Source: Ancylostoma caninum (lineage: Eukaryota > Nematoda > Chromadorea > Rhabditida > Ancylostomatidae). Taken from it: 64,000 bases of DNA. The DNA lies in NCBI GenBank assembly GCA_037903475.1, contig JBAJFG010000433.1:434001-498000 (forward strand), in the 5' to 3' direction. Below, one piece after another: positions 13,601-24,690 of the stretch (its first letter is position 1; the number at the start of each line of letters is the position of its first letter). The notes beneath the pieces are model-generated. The model was not told where the DNA came from. It did no database searches and saw only the letters and a program-made list of their open reading frames with translations. A program made the position numbers and the translations under genes.

Positions 13601-16600
13601 CCCTGAAATAACCCGCAAAACCGCCTAGTTCACTGCACAGTACGCTGAAAATTTACCAAAATTTCTTCCGCCCCTGCTTTTCTGCGCTCTAGCATCCTCT
13701 GCATCTTTTACCTCGAAAACCTCGTTATTCCTGTGGGGCAAATTTTCATTGTTAATATCTACTTTAAATAAAAACCTTAATTGTCCTAATAGCCTTGCTG
13801 TTTACCCAAATGTGGAAGTAATTAACCGGACGACATTAATTTATTAAATGAGCGCATGGTGACGATGCACTTTACGCCTGAATTATTCAAGTGCAGCTAA
13901 CATTTTGCTGCTTCTTCTCTTGAAGACATGCTGAAAATTTGGTCATTTGCCAATTTTTAGGAAAAAAACTCTCCTTCTCTAACCATCTGTGGAAGTAAAC
14001 ACTAAATAGTTGTTCATGTCAGGCACGGAGCTATTTTTCGTCCTGCTGTGCAGTAATTATCTGATATAAATTGCTGAGCGGAAGGCCTAAATTATCGCTG
14101 GCAATTATGCACGCCGTGGTCAGGAAGCAATTACCTACATATGTAAAGGTAGTTGATGGGGGTGGTTTAGTTACCCAAGATTTGTTGACATCAAGTGTAG
14201 GCGGAGAGGAAGGTTTTCTCGGCGCTTCGAGGACCGAACGAGAGCGGAAAAGTCGTCAGAAATGCACTAAAAACATAATTGAGGGTGATTTTTTGTTGAG
14301 TACCATTCGGATACTGTAGTTACCGTATTCCAGATGTCTGCATCAAGATCACCATGGCACAAGGCGAAAAACAACAAACCAAATCGAGTCGAGTGTTGAA
14401 ATCGACGACGACAGCCGTGTATAACGAGGCGGTGATGTTTCTGTTCAACACGACAAAGAAGGAAGTGGATTCGACGAAGATTACCATATCAGTGCACGAC
14501 ATGCAAAGGTATGTGGTATCGGACTTTTGGGACACTTTTGGGACACTCGTCTCTGATCCGGTATAGATTGTGGCGAAGCACTTTGACGTTCATAGGCTTT
14601 ATCATCGTCTCTAGGGCCAGGGGACCAGTTCTCGTCGCTGTAAAATCTTCTCATGATCCTAAATTGTCTAGCGCCTTCCTTGCATTGGCGTCTCTAACAT
14701 CAGAAGGACAGTTGTCGCCACTTTTCACTTTTTTTGTAGCACTGACTAGTTAGTAGATGGCTTATATTGCGTTTCGAAACCTTGGGGACCAGTTTTCGCC
14801 GCCGTCCACTTTTCCTGTGATCCAGAATTATCTAGAGATCTCCTTCTCTAGCGTACTGAGTGAGCTATCACGATTTTTCACCTTCTTATAGCCCTGGATC
14901 AGTTAGTATCTAGTTTATGTTGCGCTTCAAAACCTTGGGTACCAGTTCTCGCCCCTTTCCACCTTTCCGATGGTCATGGATTAGCTAGCGCTTTCCTTGC
15001 ACTGCATTTTTTCTTTAGCTCTCTTTACTATCGCGGGGACAGCCCTGGCTTTTTTCTGCATTCCTGTTTTACCGAGAAACAAGTCTATGTTGCGCTTCAA
15101 AACTATGGGGACCAGTTCTCGGCATTTTTCTAATTCATAAGAATTCCCAAATGTCACCCAAACTTTTGGCTCAGATGTGGTGGTCTCAAATCTCCACTGA
15201 AATCTTCATGCTGTCTTGTTTATTTCCAGAATTTTTAAGGATTCGAAGTAAATTTCGGCTACTCCATTAGGACTTCCTCTTTTTTCTTTTGGTTTTTAGA
15301 CGATTTTTGGGGATTTTGAATAGTACTTTTCCCCTAAATTTTTGAACAGTCGTGAATATTGAACTTGTTCTACTTTAAATTTAATAAAGTAAGTAGTAAG
15401 TACTGAACACAATATACATACAATATAATAAGAGATACATATTAAAAACGAAACAAAATAACAAATAAAAAAATAACAACAACAATGACTTCTTATTACA
15501 ACAAAAACAACTTGTTGTAATAAGAAGTCAAATTAACCCTAAATCTGGCCCATTAAGCGGAACAATTAATAATTTTTCATAGTCATAAGCAAAATTTGAT
15601 GGCGGAAGAAGCCCGAAACTGTTATGACTTTTACAGCAGTTAACGTGTTAATCGCTTCAGGACCATTTTCCTGATTAAAGCGCAATACGAGTGAGTGTTG
15701 CAGATGTTTGATCCACTCGAAGCGCTATGAATATCGCATGTGTTTCATCTGTGCTCAACGAGCACAGCCTCATATTAATGTTTAGAGCATATCTAATTAT
15801 GTGCAGCAATCCCGGGGGTAACGCTCGCTACGTGGGCAAGCTATAGCCTCAGGCGATGATGTTTACTCGAGTAGAACTACTAGTAATCTGAGCCTCAAAG
15901 GTCTGAGATTCGTCGTCGTCCTACGCGCGAACTTTGAGTGCGTACTTGTAGACAATTAGGCTAATTAAGCGAGACATTTAGCCCCTCGTGACATCATGCG
16001 CGATAATTTATCCCGTGCTCGTCTGGATAACTAACCCTTAGTGACGTCATAACCGCGCCATCGCCATAAAATGACTTATGGGGACGAGCAGATTCTATAG
16101 CACAAGTCTCTTTCAAAATGAGTCGCGTTACTGCCTGGAAGGCTCGATCGATTATCGATTACCTGGCTAAGCATTGTTGACGTGTTGGACACGTTACGAC
16201 GCCGAGCCGATGACGTCATCGTATTATTTTCGCGCGAATCCTTTTCGTGCGATTACTCGCTTGAATGCTAATTCTTAATTACGGCCAGCGTTCCAATAGC
16301 ACGTACTACTTCGGGATCATTTTGATCAACAGGGGACGTAGTGGATTTGATAAGCACTTAGTGAAGCTGTGCATTAACGAGTTTCTGGATTTCGTTAATT
16401 CGTTAATATGTAAAAGCATTGGGTAATGGCCCTTATGCTTTAACTTTTCGCCTTTAACAGTGAATTTTCCGTGTTATGGCGCAAAGTCCTTCCTTCCTAG
16501 GCTAGGGGTAAGTATGGGAGACTACTACCTTTTATTAGCATATTACTACATGTTAATAATCAATAATTTATGGGTATTTACCCATAGATGTGACCAGGAA

Positions 16601-19600
16601 ATGTAAAATATTGCAATTCAGCGATATGGCAATCGCTAAATAGTAAATTTCATCGAGCAAATGGTACAAAACTGAAGCTATAAGAAGGCAGAACATATAA
16701 AAATTGCTGAAATTGATTGGGAACATCACCGTTTGGCGAATTTTATATTTAACGGTCAGCATTTAACGATTAACGTTTTTAACGGTCACTGTTGTATAGG
16801 TTTTTTAGCAGTGAAGTTACAATAATCTCGTCATTTCCAAGAATTTAGAGAAGAATCATATTCCATTTGAAAAGGATTAACTTTGGGATAAGCCACGCCC
16901 CCTCCCGTGAGACGCATGAAACTCGGACATCTGTCCCACCCATTGGAACTGGAGCGGTTTTTTTTTTCGACTGGTACTAGTCTATTCTTGAGAACATGTA
17001 CAATAAAATTGAAAAAGAGGATTGTACCTGGATGAAGCATGTAAATTTTACAAGCTTTGTGCTAGTTGTACGATGTTTTTCAATGTTGTGGGCGTGGCTT
17101 ACAGTTGGCAACACCAAATAGATATACATGTGGTTATGGTTTTTATTGATGGGAGCAATCTGGTAACCGGTCTGTGATATTGTCGCCCTCACTAGGTCAG
17201 GAAGCCAAGAATTATGTATAAACTTTTGGTCGGCGGAAAACTCCTTTTTGTACGAGAGTACGAAAACCCGTCCTTCTTCTTCGTGCCGTTCCGAACTCGT
17301 TCTTCTTTTTCGTGCAGTTTCAAAGTCACGTAGAATTTCTTCTATTCCAGGGGTTTTTCGCCATCGGAACTAAGTAGTAACTTGTATTTGGGCACCATCA
17401 TATCACTAATTGTATGATAGATTTTGAGCAAAGAACTCGCCCTTTTGTACGAGTTGCCCATACAGTGTAAGAGTCACTTAGTGACTTTTTTTCCAAAGTA
17501 TTACTTTTTTAATGTCCATGGGTGTTCTTAGGACCACTGGAATTATAAAATTTCAACGATCTATTTTTTGTGTCTGCAACTGCACAAGTTTCTATTTTTT
17601 CTGGAAAAGCCAAAGAACACACGTGTCATGTGACATGCCCGACAGCAAAATGACGCGCATATGCATATTAGATGCATGTGATTGACATTGCTGTCGTGGT
17701 TTTTTTTTTCCACGGCGACATCAACTTCGAGAGGTCGCGCCCTTAGCCGCGTATTCAATTCATTTCAAGGATTATGTCCCGCCGCGGAAAAAAATCGCAT
17801 GCTCGTTGGATTACGGTAAGACACTGATCGCATTGTGCAGTATCGTAGCTCGTTTTCAACGCTGTTTTTCCATGCATCGCATGGCACTGGCTGGCGAAAG
17901 CTGTTTTTCGCTGTCGGTAATCGTCTAAAACGAGTATGCAATGGGCGTGGCCTGAATCAGTGAGTGACAAGTAATCGCATTTCGTCGCCGCCGTCGCTGC
18001 CGCCGCCGCGCGGTAACGCGATAACGCGTCGCGTGCGCGGCGAAAGTGCGCGCGCGCACCGCATAAAAGTTCCTTGAAAAACATCGGAATCCGATTACGG
18101 TAGCCGACTGATAGGCGCTGATTGTCTCCACAGTGATTGAATTGCGTTTTGCCAGCATGTATGTCTGCAAATTTGCGAATTCGCGCCGGTGACGAGAAAC
18201 AGTGTGGTGTTGTGAGAGCTGCAGAGATGTTTTTCCGAATAGACAAACATGGTTGGCTTGGCAATTATTGTACAAGAAGCACAGCTGCTGGGGGAGATTT
18301 TCTGCAAGTTTCCGTACCGGGGATGGAAAAGTTGTGCATTTGCACACATCCTGGAAACCTCTTGCTATTTTTGCAGATTTCCACAACACCGCAGTCGCTA
18401 TAGGTCGTTCTACAGATTTGTGGTCCTACAGTATCCAAATAATCGCTTACGTAGGAAACACTGTGTGTTCAAGCTTTTCAGTGTGTTGTACACTACTTAT
18501 GAAGCCGAGAACTTTTGAGGAGCCTTTTGAATTTCTCAAAGAGATCGTTCCCAACCACAGTATTTTGTACCGTATACACAAGTACAGTATACTGTAGTTA
18601 TAAATGGCAATAACGATGGCTGATGACAGCGGAAAGGGGGTGAAGGCAAGAAAGAAATGCTTGGTTCTCTGTGAAAAAGTGAAATTATCGGTCGGAGTTT
18701 CTTGGAAAATATATTGAAAAAAAAAACAAAAAATTGCCATAAAACTTAGCTTAGAAATTGGTTATCAAGTTCAAATGAAAAAAAAAGTAATTATGGAATC
18801 CAAATGATCAATTATAACAACTGAAGAATAGTGGTAGAAATAGAAACTTAAAAATGACCACTTCGGATTTTCACCTGTTTCGGAAAGTAATTTTGAAATT
18901 CTTGTTCTGAGAGGGGAAACCCCCTCGAATCCCAACTGCACTTGCAGGATTAGTCTGGGAATATCACGAAACAGTTACATCAGTAGTGAGTGACAGTAAC
19001 TGCGAGTTTCTCGCTTCAGAAAAAGTTTCAGAGCGATTTACTCGGAAAAACTACCTGATCCATTTTTAGAAACACTCCTCCCCTTGTTAGCGAGTACAGT
19101 ATGGTTATTTTAGATTACTATAGCCTATACCATGCATTCTACTGTGGGAATTGGATAGAATTCTCAAAATGGTCAACGAATTTGGATGGAGTTGGTTGAG
19201 AAAAATTTAACGAGAATCTCCCGTTTCAATGTGGATACTCGTGAGGAGTTGAGGGCTAGGTGCAGTTGTCGATGAAGAAGTGGAAGACGGTATTAAGTAC
19301 TGTACCAGTGCTTTTTCCCACCTAGTTGTTTTATTTCTTCCCTAAACATCGTTTATACTAGGTGTAGGAACGAGCAATGGCAGCAGTACACACGCTCAAA
19401 CGGTATGCGATATCGCAGGTTAGGTTGGATGTGAACAATCGCTGCGATTCATGGTTTCCACTTTTTTCCATGTAGAAAAGCTTGGAACAGTAACTCCAGT
19501 GGCAATTTGAGAAAGCGCTCCATCGCCATAATCTGATCATCGTCTTATCTGCGATTGTCTATCGCACCTGTCTACCAGAATCGCGGCGATTCTCGTACTG

Positions 19601-21098
19601 AAAATGACTGCGATCCTTGTGCGATCAGCATTAAAGCTGCGCAAATCTCAACGAATCAGGAGTGGTGCTGCTCATTTAAGCGATTCGTGCAGCTCGAATG
19701 TGTTGGTTCGCACGCTTTGCAGCGAAATCGTGTTTAATTACGAGAAAATTGGCCACCACAGCAACCCCGTCGTCGTCCGTCGCCCCGAATGTTTGATCTT
19801 TGGTAACATAAAAGCAGTGCAAGCATCAGACACCAGAGAACTGCCGGGCGGCGCGACGGTGGGTCGTTAGGTAATTTGAGGGGCCACCCGGAGGCGGCTG
19901 CAGTCTGGCTACCGGTGCTTTGTGTGTTTTCGATAATTAGCGAATGATTTTTGGGTTGGCGGAAGCGATTTTTTTGCTAAGGTGCTTGGCGGGGGAATCC
20001 CGAGAGGGAGTTGAAAGAACTTGGAATTTCCCGTTTCAATCAAAAAACTTATACAAGAGTTGATACAGACGTGGATTAACTTTGGGGCGAATTCCAATTA
20101 TTGAGCGCATTTGCTGTTGGCTTTGGAGCGAGTTGTATCAATGGAGCGCGCAGTGTATTTTATCATACAACTTTTTAACACAATATTTTATACTTCTTTT
20201 TCGCCTTTTCGTTGGAAAAAAAACTTTGAAGGCGTCAGGCTCAGTGCAGATTTTGAAAAAAAAATTATCGTCTAGCAACCTTGGCAGGACTACCGCAGCA
20301 CTACTAAGCAGACCGCGGCTTAGATGGCCTTAAACATGAGTAACTGTTTTTAGGACACGTATAACAATAGTACTGCACCCTGTGGATTGAAATAACACAG
20401 ATTTTTTTCTGAATTTCGCAATGGAATTTCTTTCTGGATTTTTTGTGGACAAATTTTACTACTTGTCAATAGATTTTTCACATTTTTGAGCATCGATACA
20501 ACAGCTGCTTTATTGTTAGATCTGCACAAAATTTCCTAGGCATTTTTCTTCTGGAAATTTACTAAAATTTAATGTAAAGGGTAACAGCCACTACTAGTTG
20601 TATGCTGTACCTAGCGGGTCTACCACAGCATTACCTCCCCCCATTCCCACCGTAGATCAACAGACCACCCAGTAGGCGTAGGACCCCAGAATCACCCAGG
20701 GCCCCCATTTGTCTACTAGAACTGTTGGTGAAACCGGAATTTTTGCGGCGATGCCGAATTTATCTGCAGTGATTGATTTATTGATTGGTTGGTTTCCAGA
20801 ACATGCACTGGTGATGATGTGATTGGCTGCGCGTATTTGGGTGTGCTAGCACATGACAAATCAGAGATCGAACAATGGAAGAGCACCACTGAGCATATGG
20901 GCAAAGAATACAAGGTGAATAAATGCAGTTCGCTTGATACTCCATTTCGATCAATATATTGATTGAATGTTTCACTGCAATTGATATATTGATTGAATTC
21001 TTATGCTATTACAGGGCACCCACAATCTGAAACCCCCTCATCAAGCTCCTCCAGTGCATGTGGCAGAGACCGGCGATAATGGCGAAGACGACGATTAG
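4657..21098 (+). CDS. Synaptotagmin-like protein, 3' five coding exons (partial)
   Basis: Exons are 4657-4854, 9786-9897, 14334-14508, 20800-20914 and 21015-21098; phases 0-0, 0-1, 1-2, 2-0, 0-stop all join, giving 227 residues ending at TAG. Residues 1-66 match the second half of a C2A domain (EFFFDHVTLEDLDTKNVTV, then LMIGEATVPL). Residues 67-200 form a C2B domain (LGKLYISSCIEKD, APDVCIKI, AVYNEAVMF, DVIGCAYLG), and the C-terminus WK...YKGTHNL sits where family members have their WHxL motif. Synaptotagmins are membrane-anchored regulators of vesicle fusion, usually about 400 residues, so the N-terminal anchor and half of C2A are missing. Several acidic Ca2+ ligands are absent (HHGG replaces the usual D.D loop of C2A; PRWSFLG lacks the first C2B aspartate). 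I infer a Ca2+-independent, divergent member. An extended synaptotagmin or other tandem-C2 protein is the main alternative. Confidence 0.85.
5540..6090. repeat. Degenerate short tandem repeats around a GGAACC core
   Basis: Variants of a phrase resembling CATTGTGGGATCATAGGAAC recur at irregular spacing (GGAACC-like cores near 5559, 5688, 5768, 5959, 6023). The units are strongly diverged, so the true period is uncertain. The stretch looks like an eroded minisatellite inside the intron. Confidence 0.4.
7027..7281. repeat. Simple repeats (TTTA)n and (ATTC)n
   Basis: A TTTA/ATTTA run occupies about 7027-7063, a second short one about 7191-7212, and an ATTC run about 7237-7281. These are microsatellites; the long frames across them come from the absence of stop codons in the repeat. 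Confidence 0.9.
8796..9114. repeat. Long (ATTC)n microsatellite
   Basis: About 320 bases are built mainly of ATTC with interruptions such as ATAC and CCC. In two frames it reads as FIHSFIHS-type repeats without stops, which is a property of the tetranucleotide and not evidence of a gene. Confidence 0.95.
12186..12221. repeat. GC-rich hairpin in the intron
   Basis: GGCCCGCGCGCGCAG is followed after 10 bases by CTGCGCGGGCC, giving a stem of about 11 base pairs with a small bulge. It lies in an unusually GC-rich patch (12140-12260) for this intron. The hairpin looks too short for a microRNA precursor. Confidence 0.55.
12660..13345. repeat. Degenerate tandem repeat, unit about 135-180 bases
   Basis: A core like TTCTGCAATTGCGGAC recurs at about 12670, 12805, 12986, 13168 and 13330, usually preceded by a TTTGTAGCAAAAATGAG-like phrase. 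Spacing is roughly 135, 181, 182 and 162 bases. The units are strongly diverged, consistent with an old satellite within the intron. Confidence 0.65.
14600..15125. repeat. Four-unit degenerate tandem repeat, about 160-base period
   Basis: The phrase GGGGACCAGTTCTCG, usually preceded by TTGCGCTTCAAAACCTT, recurs at about 14621, 14785, 14937 and 15097. Internal segments such as TTATCTAG...CCTTC also recur. Single relatives lie at 11315-11340, in reverse at 11155-11170, and in reverse at 30688-30712, so members also occur outside this gene. Confidence 0.75.
15487..15529. repeat. Perfect 18-bp inverted repeat
   Basis: 15487-15504 is the exact reverse complement of 15512-15529, with a 7-base spacer. 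It sits in an A-rich stretch of intron 3. It may be a small foldback element or a recombination scar. Confidence 0.85.
15989..16218. promoter_or_regulatory. Cluster of CRE-like sites in intron 3
   Basis: TGACATCA occurs at 15989-15996, and the palindromic CRE TGACGTCA occurs exactly at 16042-16049 and 16211-16218. TAATTA- and GATAA-type sites lie close by (15957-16010). Perfect CREs bind bZIP factors of the CREB/ATF class. Clustering inside a synaptotagmin intron suggests an enhancer, but that is inference. Confidence 0.45.
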
Positions 21099-21678
21099 TT
21101 GCAGCATACTGTATCGTGAAGCTCGTTCGGCTAGCTAGTCTAGGATACGGTATCTGTCGTCGATCAATAGAGCCAGAGTGCAGAATGACCAGAGCGAGAG
21201 CATCCTGCGTCTCTGTCCACAACGGAAATCATAAAACCTCATCTAGAATACTATGTAAGCTTAAAGTAACTAGCATACAGTCGTGTCTTATCTCCGCTAG
21301 TTGCTAGCACGCATACGGGTAGATATATTGATTTTTCGACATGATAATCTCCACTATGTAATCAATACTAATACGCGTTGGGTAATGATCTTGATAATTA
21401 TTGATTTTTTTCGTTGTTGGCATCTGGCACGCGCATTTCGCAAACGTCATTCTCTCAAATCTCATCAGTCTCATCGCATGTGATCCTATTTATTTGTTTA
21501 TATGGACAATTACCATTTCTCGTGTATTGTACGCACATTGATCGATTTTCTGATGATCTACCAATGTTATTGCTGACTTATTCGCGAGCTCTATCGTACC
21601 GTGGCTTTCATCATCAGTTTCATATCCAGTGATTATACTCGATTATTATCATTATTATTCCTTTTATGCATGTTATTC

Positions 21679-21684
21679 AATAAA
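21679..21684 (+). terminator. Polyadenylation signal of the synaptotagmin-like gene
   Basis: A canonical AATAAA lies about 580 bases after the stop codon, followed by a T-rich stretch. It is the first canonical signal I see downstream of the gene. Confidence 0.55.
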
Positions 21685-22086
21685 TTGTAATCCATTTTAA
21701 TGTTGTTGTTGAATCAATCGATAATTGACCCAAGCCTTTCTCAGTTTGGAAGAGCAAGACCTGAGACAGCATGTTCTGGTATCAACAGCACATCTGTGTG
21801 AGTGCGCTAGGTGGAGGGGCAAAGCAAAAAAGAAACAAATCAAGAGATCAATATCAAAAACGAATAGATAATTTAGAAAATTAGAGCCTGTCCGATTATT
21901 CAGTGCTGCACCAATTTTTCTATCCTAAACCCTTAAAAATATATTTCTACTCAACCCAAACGACCCATAGAACTGCTTCAAGCCCTGATCACGGAAATCA
22001 TACTAGATTTCTACCATAATCACACTTTTGAAGAGTTATGGTAGGTGCACGGTTGATGCGGTATTCCAAATGATCTACTGCACCTT

Positions 22087-22374
22087 TCATTGTGGGGATT
22101 GAATTTTGAATGCCGAACATTTTCGTGACGGCTCTCCGGTCACCAGCAGACATTGAAATTTTCGAACAGAAATCTGAGGAGCAGGCAAAAATCGATCAAT
22201 TACTTGAATGCTCGGTGAAGTTTCAATAAGCGATAGAGAGCATATTTCTAGGAGCATTTGGGCGGACCGCACCACGTGTGCGAGCTGCCCACCAAACAGC
22301 GCTGGCAAGCATGCCTCATCCTGTCCAAAGTCTGAGATCAAATGGATAAAGGGCCTACTGCTTTCGCGAAGCTC
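22087..22374 (-). CDS. Possible exon, unrecognised protein
   Basis: A minus-strand frame reads for about 95 residues from a good acceptor (GCTTTTCAG, exon start at 22374) to a stop at 22087; it could also extend in frame to an ATG at 22443. The product is mixed in composition (ELRESSRPFIHLISDFGQDE near its start, then GGQLAHVVRSAQMLLEICSL) and contains no motif I can name. A GTAATT donor inside the frame could end the exon earlier. It may be a last exon, an old pseudogene piece or chance. Confidence 0.25.
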   Translation of the reverse strand, partial: ELRESSRPFIHLISDFGQDEACLPALFGGQLAHVVRSAQMLLEICSLSLIETSPSIQVIDRFLPAPQISVRKFQCLLVTGEPSRKCSAFKIQSPQ

Positions 22375-23658
22375 CTGAAAAGCATTTTGAATCATTTTAT
22401 ACGTACCGCGAGGTAGTCCTGTCAACGTCAATAGCTCAAGCACGAGGATGAGAGAGGACAGAATTCAAACCATTCAGAAAAAAAGGCGATTATTGCAGCA
22501 TACCTGTACGATACTGAACCCATTGTAAAAACAATGACATGTTTCGACGCACCTTTGAGTGTAAAAATAAAAAACTCTATTCTAGCCTATTCGTCAATAG
22601 GATACTCAATTTTTCGAAAATTTCAAGCAATCGACGTGAGTTCCTAGAATGAAGGAATAGGTTATAATGACATTTCTAAGGTCTTGAGCACTCAAAAATT
22701 TAAGGAAATTGAAAGCCTAAAAAGTAAGATTTGGAGATGGTCAAGTGATGCGAAATGCATGAAATTGAAGAAATCGAACCAATAAAACTGAACAGTGGCA
22801 ACTGTGTAAGGAAGCCCTCATCAGAAAATGTCCTCATGGTTTGTAGTCTCCTCCACTGTTAGGTCACATATTTCCAAAAAAATTGAGGAAAAGCAGGGAA
22901 GTCAAACTGTCGGCCTAATGCCGGGTCAACCACAGTAAGTACATAGGAAATGACGATACAAGTAGATGAGAAATTTGAAGCTTTGAAATGGGTGACTACT
23001 TCCAAGCTGTTAATACCTAAATTTTGGTGCAGCCTCAAAGAAAGCGTACAAAAAGAGATTAGTAATGTTCTCCTATTTTATAATGCTCTTTAGTCTGGAC
23101 AAGGACGCCCACTTGCATAACTGAAATAGGCAAGAACTCAGCTCGCGCTCGAACAACTGCTGGAGCTGGAAGAGCAATGAGGCAGCTTGTAACAAAAAAA
23201 AAACATGGAGCGGAAAATATTATCTTTAAATTTCTCTGAATGTTGTCAAAATTTTTTTCGAACATTTCCCAAAAATATTTTGTGCAATTTAACTACGATT
23301 GGAGCTGTTCCATTTAGGATACCCTTATCCTTGTCAAGCCAATGGGGGACGTACAGTCCGGTCCGGCAGCAACTGCAAATGGGCGCCGGCGGGCGCCGGC
23401 CGTCGCCACCCTCCGGCGCCCGGGTATTAATGAGCTATAAATCACTCGAGCTTGGGAGAAAGCGAAGAAAAATACAATTTCAGTCCTTAGTAGACAGGGT
23501 AGATAGGCCTAACCCTATGCTTAAGAATGGGTTTAAGGCTTAGGCTTAGGCTTCACAGGAGTGGCCCCACCCAACTCCCTCTTCACCTAAATTTCTAAGA
23601 TGAACTACGATAAGTGTAAGTGTAAGTAAGATTGGACACCATTTGTACGTCGCATAGC

Positions 23659-23730
23659 GTGCGCGCATAGCTCAGTGGGTTGAGCGAATGATCGACGTTG
23701 TGGTGGTCACGGGATCGGATCCTGCCCTGT
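23659..23730 (+). repeat. tRNA-like sequence 1 (SINE head) in copy 1
   Basis: An A-box-like TAGCTCAGTGGGTTGAG and a B-box-like GGGATCGGATCC sit at normal tRNA spacing. The two acceptor-stem halves do not pair, so this is a tRNA-derived promoter region and not a tRNA gene. Confidence 0.65.
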
Positions 23731-23805
23731 GCCCCTGTTTTGCAAATACATATAGTATGCTGCCTACGACTGCTGTAGTTATCTAAGAAACTCCAACATA
23801 AAAAG

Positions 23806-24050
23806 TAGCCCGGATGGCTCAGTGGTTTGAGCGGCAGATTGCAATCTGTCCCTATCGCTGGTTCCACTCCGTTGGAGATCCAGAGTTAAGTATCGCAGTG
23901 TTTGGGGTTCACTGCTTGGAACGTCCCCCGTGATCTCCTTCGGGTAGTCCAGGAAGGCATCCGGCAACGTTTTGCATAAATTTCGAAGATAAACTACGAT
24001 AAGTGTAAGTGTAAGTAATAGTAATAGTGTTAGTAATAGTGAAAAACCAC
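23806..24050 (+). repeat. tRNA-derived SINE unit with Cys-like anticodon arm, copy 1
   Basis: The head has a D-arm A box (TGGCTCAGTGGTTTGAG), an anticodon-like stem-loop CAGATTGCAATCTG whose loop would expose GCA (cysteine), and a B-box-like TGGTTCCACTCC. A body of about 110 bases follows, then a tail of GTAAGT and AGTAAT repeats. Head, body and simple tail are the layout of a tRNA-derived SINE. The acceptor stem is not conserved. Confidence 0.65.
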
Positions 24051-24603
24051 TTTTTCAAAGTTGAGAGAAACCGGGAGAGAGTAACTCCGCCGTAAAGGAC
24101 TGCTCCACGAAAGATAAATGACAGCGGTAGAACTACTTCGCAATGGATATGGAACAGTTTATACGGATTTCAATTATTTCTGAGGATCCCGAATTGGATG
24201 AGCTTTATTATTCAGATGGGATAACTGAAGTATCGTGTCCATCTATAGAAGAATAACGGCCATTTTTGTATTCGCGAAGCAGTGTACTATAGCAGAAAAT
24301 GGAAGAGTTGGCTTCGCTTATTGTGTTTTCAGAAATCTTTCCCCATGAAAATCACAAAAATGAAAAAAAAAACGTGAAAGTTGTGAAAATGGTCCCCTGC
24401 TTTATAACCTTAACATATCCACTGCACTCTGTCTACTATGGACTAAGATTGTATTTTTCTTCGCTTTCTCCCAAGCTCGAGTGATTTATAGCTCATTAAT
24501 ACCGGAGCGCCGAAGGGTGGCGGAGGTCGGCGCCCGCCGGCGCCCATTTGCAGTGGCTGCCGGACCCGACTGTATCAATTAGTGAACCTCAAACATTATG
24601 GGA

Positions 24604-24690
24604 TCAGGGATTGAACTCAGGATCTCCAGCAGACTCGAAGCAGTGACCTCCAGCCTGGAAATTAAGCGCTCTACCGACTGACCCACGCAA
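24604..24690 (-). repeat. Third tRNA-like sequence, minus strand
   Basis: Read on the minus strand, GGGTCAGTCGGTAGAGC resembles an A box and GCTTCGAGTC a B box, followed by a second B-box-like GAGTTCAATCC. It lies just right of the TIR element. The cloverleaf is imperfect, so I call it a tRNA-derived repeat. Confidence 0.5.

Larger units (their letters stand above)
9898..14333 (+). other. Synaptotagmin-like gene, intron 2 (4.4 kb)
   Basis: The intron starts GTAAGG and ends TATTCCAG. It contains a GC-rich hairpin near 12.2 kb, a degenerate tandem family at 12.66-13.35 kb and TAATTA-type sites around 13.8-14.1 kb. No coding exon was recognised. Confidence 0.75.
14509..20799 (+). other. Synaptotagmin-like gene, intron 3 (6.3 kb)
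   Basis: The intron starts GTATGT and ends GGTTTCCAG. It holds a four-unit degenerate repeat (14.6-15.1 kb), a perfect hairpin (15.49 kb), a CRE-site cluster (15.99-16.22 kb) and a CpG-rich patch at 17.95-18.07 kb. The long minus-strand frame at 17755-18264 has no recognisable domain. Confidence 0.75.
21099..23353. other. 3' UTR and intergenic stretch after the synaptotagmin-like gene
   Basis: After the 3' UTR this is AT-rich intergenic DNA. The only coding-looking stretch is the minus-strand frame at 22087-22443, listed separately. No RNA gene was recognised. Confidence 0.5.
23354..24572. mobile_element. TIR element (Tc1/mariner-like ends) carrying tRNA-derived SINE units, copy 1
   Basis: Ends are CAGTCCGGTCCGGCAGC on the left and its near reverse complement on the right, flanked by TA on both sides, the target duplication typical of Tc1/mariner elements. 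The inverted arms extend about 135 bases (23354-23490 against 24437-24572) and include a GC-rich GGCGCC-type block. The interior has no transposase. It contains a TTAGGC doublet near 23535-23553, two tRNA-like heads, and a GTAAGT-rich tail repeated twice (23607-23627 and 23998-24020). A second copy lies at 36255-37291. I infer a non-autonomous element that picked up SINE sequences and then duplicated as a unit. Confidence 0.8.

Noticed and set aside
14164..14186. Phrase close to the nematode SL1 leader (GGTTTAGTTACCCAAG)
   Set aside because: It is not followed by a GT donor in the right place, an Sm-binding site or the stem-loops of an SL RNA, so it is probably chance.
17755..18264. 169-codon minus-strand frame
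   Set aside because: It lies in an intron of the synaptotagmin-like gene, crosses a CpG-rich patch, and shows no domain; overlapping frames of similar length occur on the same strand.
23595..23867. 90-codon minus-strand frame conserved in both composite element copies (also 36319-36591)
   Set aside because: It is antisense to the tRNA-like heads. Its conservation is explained by recent copying of the element; no protein motif is present.
23659..23880. Functional tRNA genes
   Set aside because: A and B boxes are present but acceptor-stem halves do not pair, and the same sequences recur in the second element copy with a SINE-like tail.
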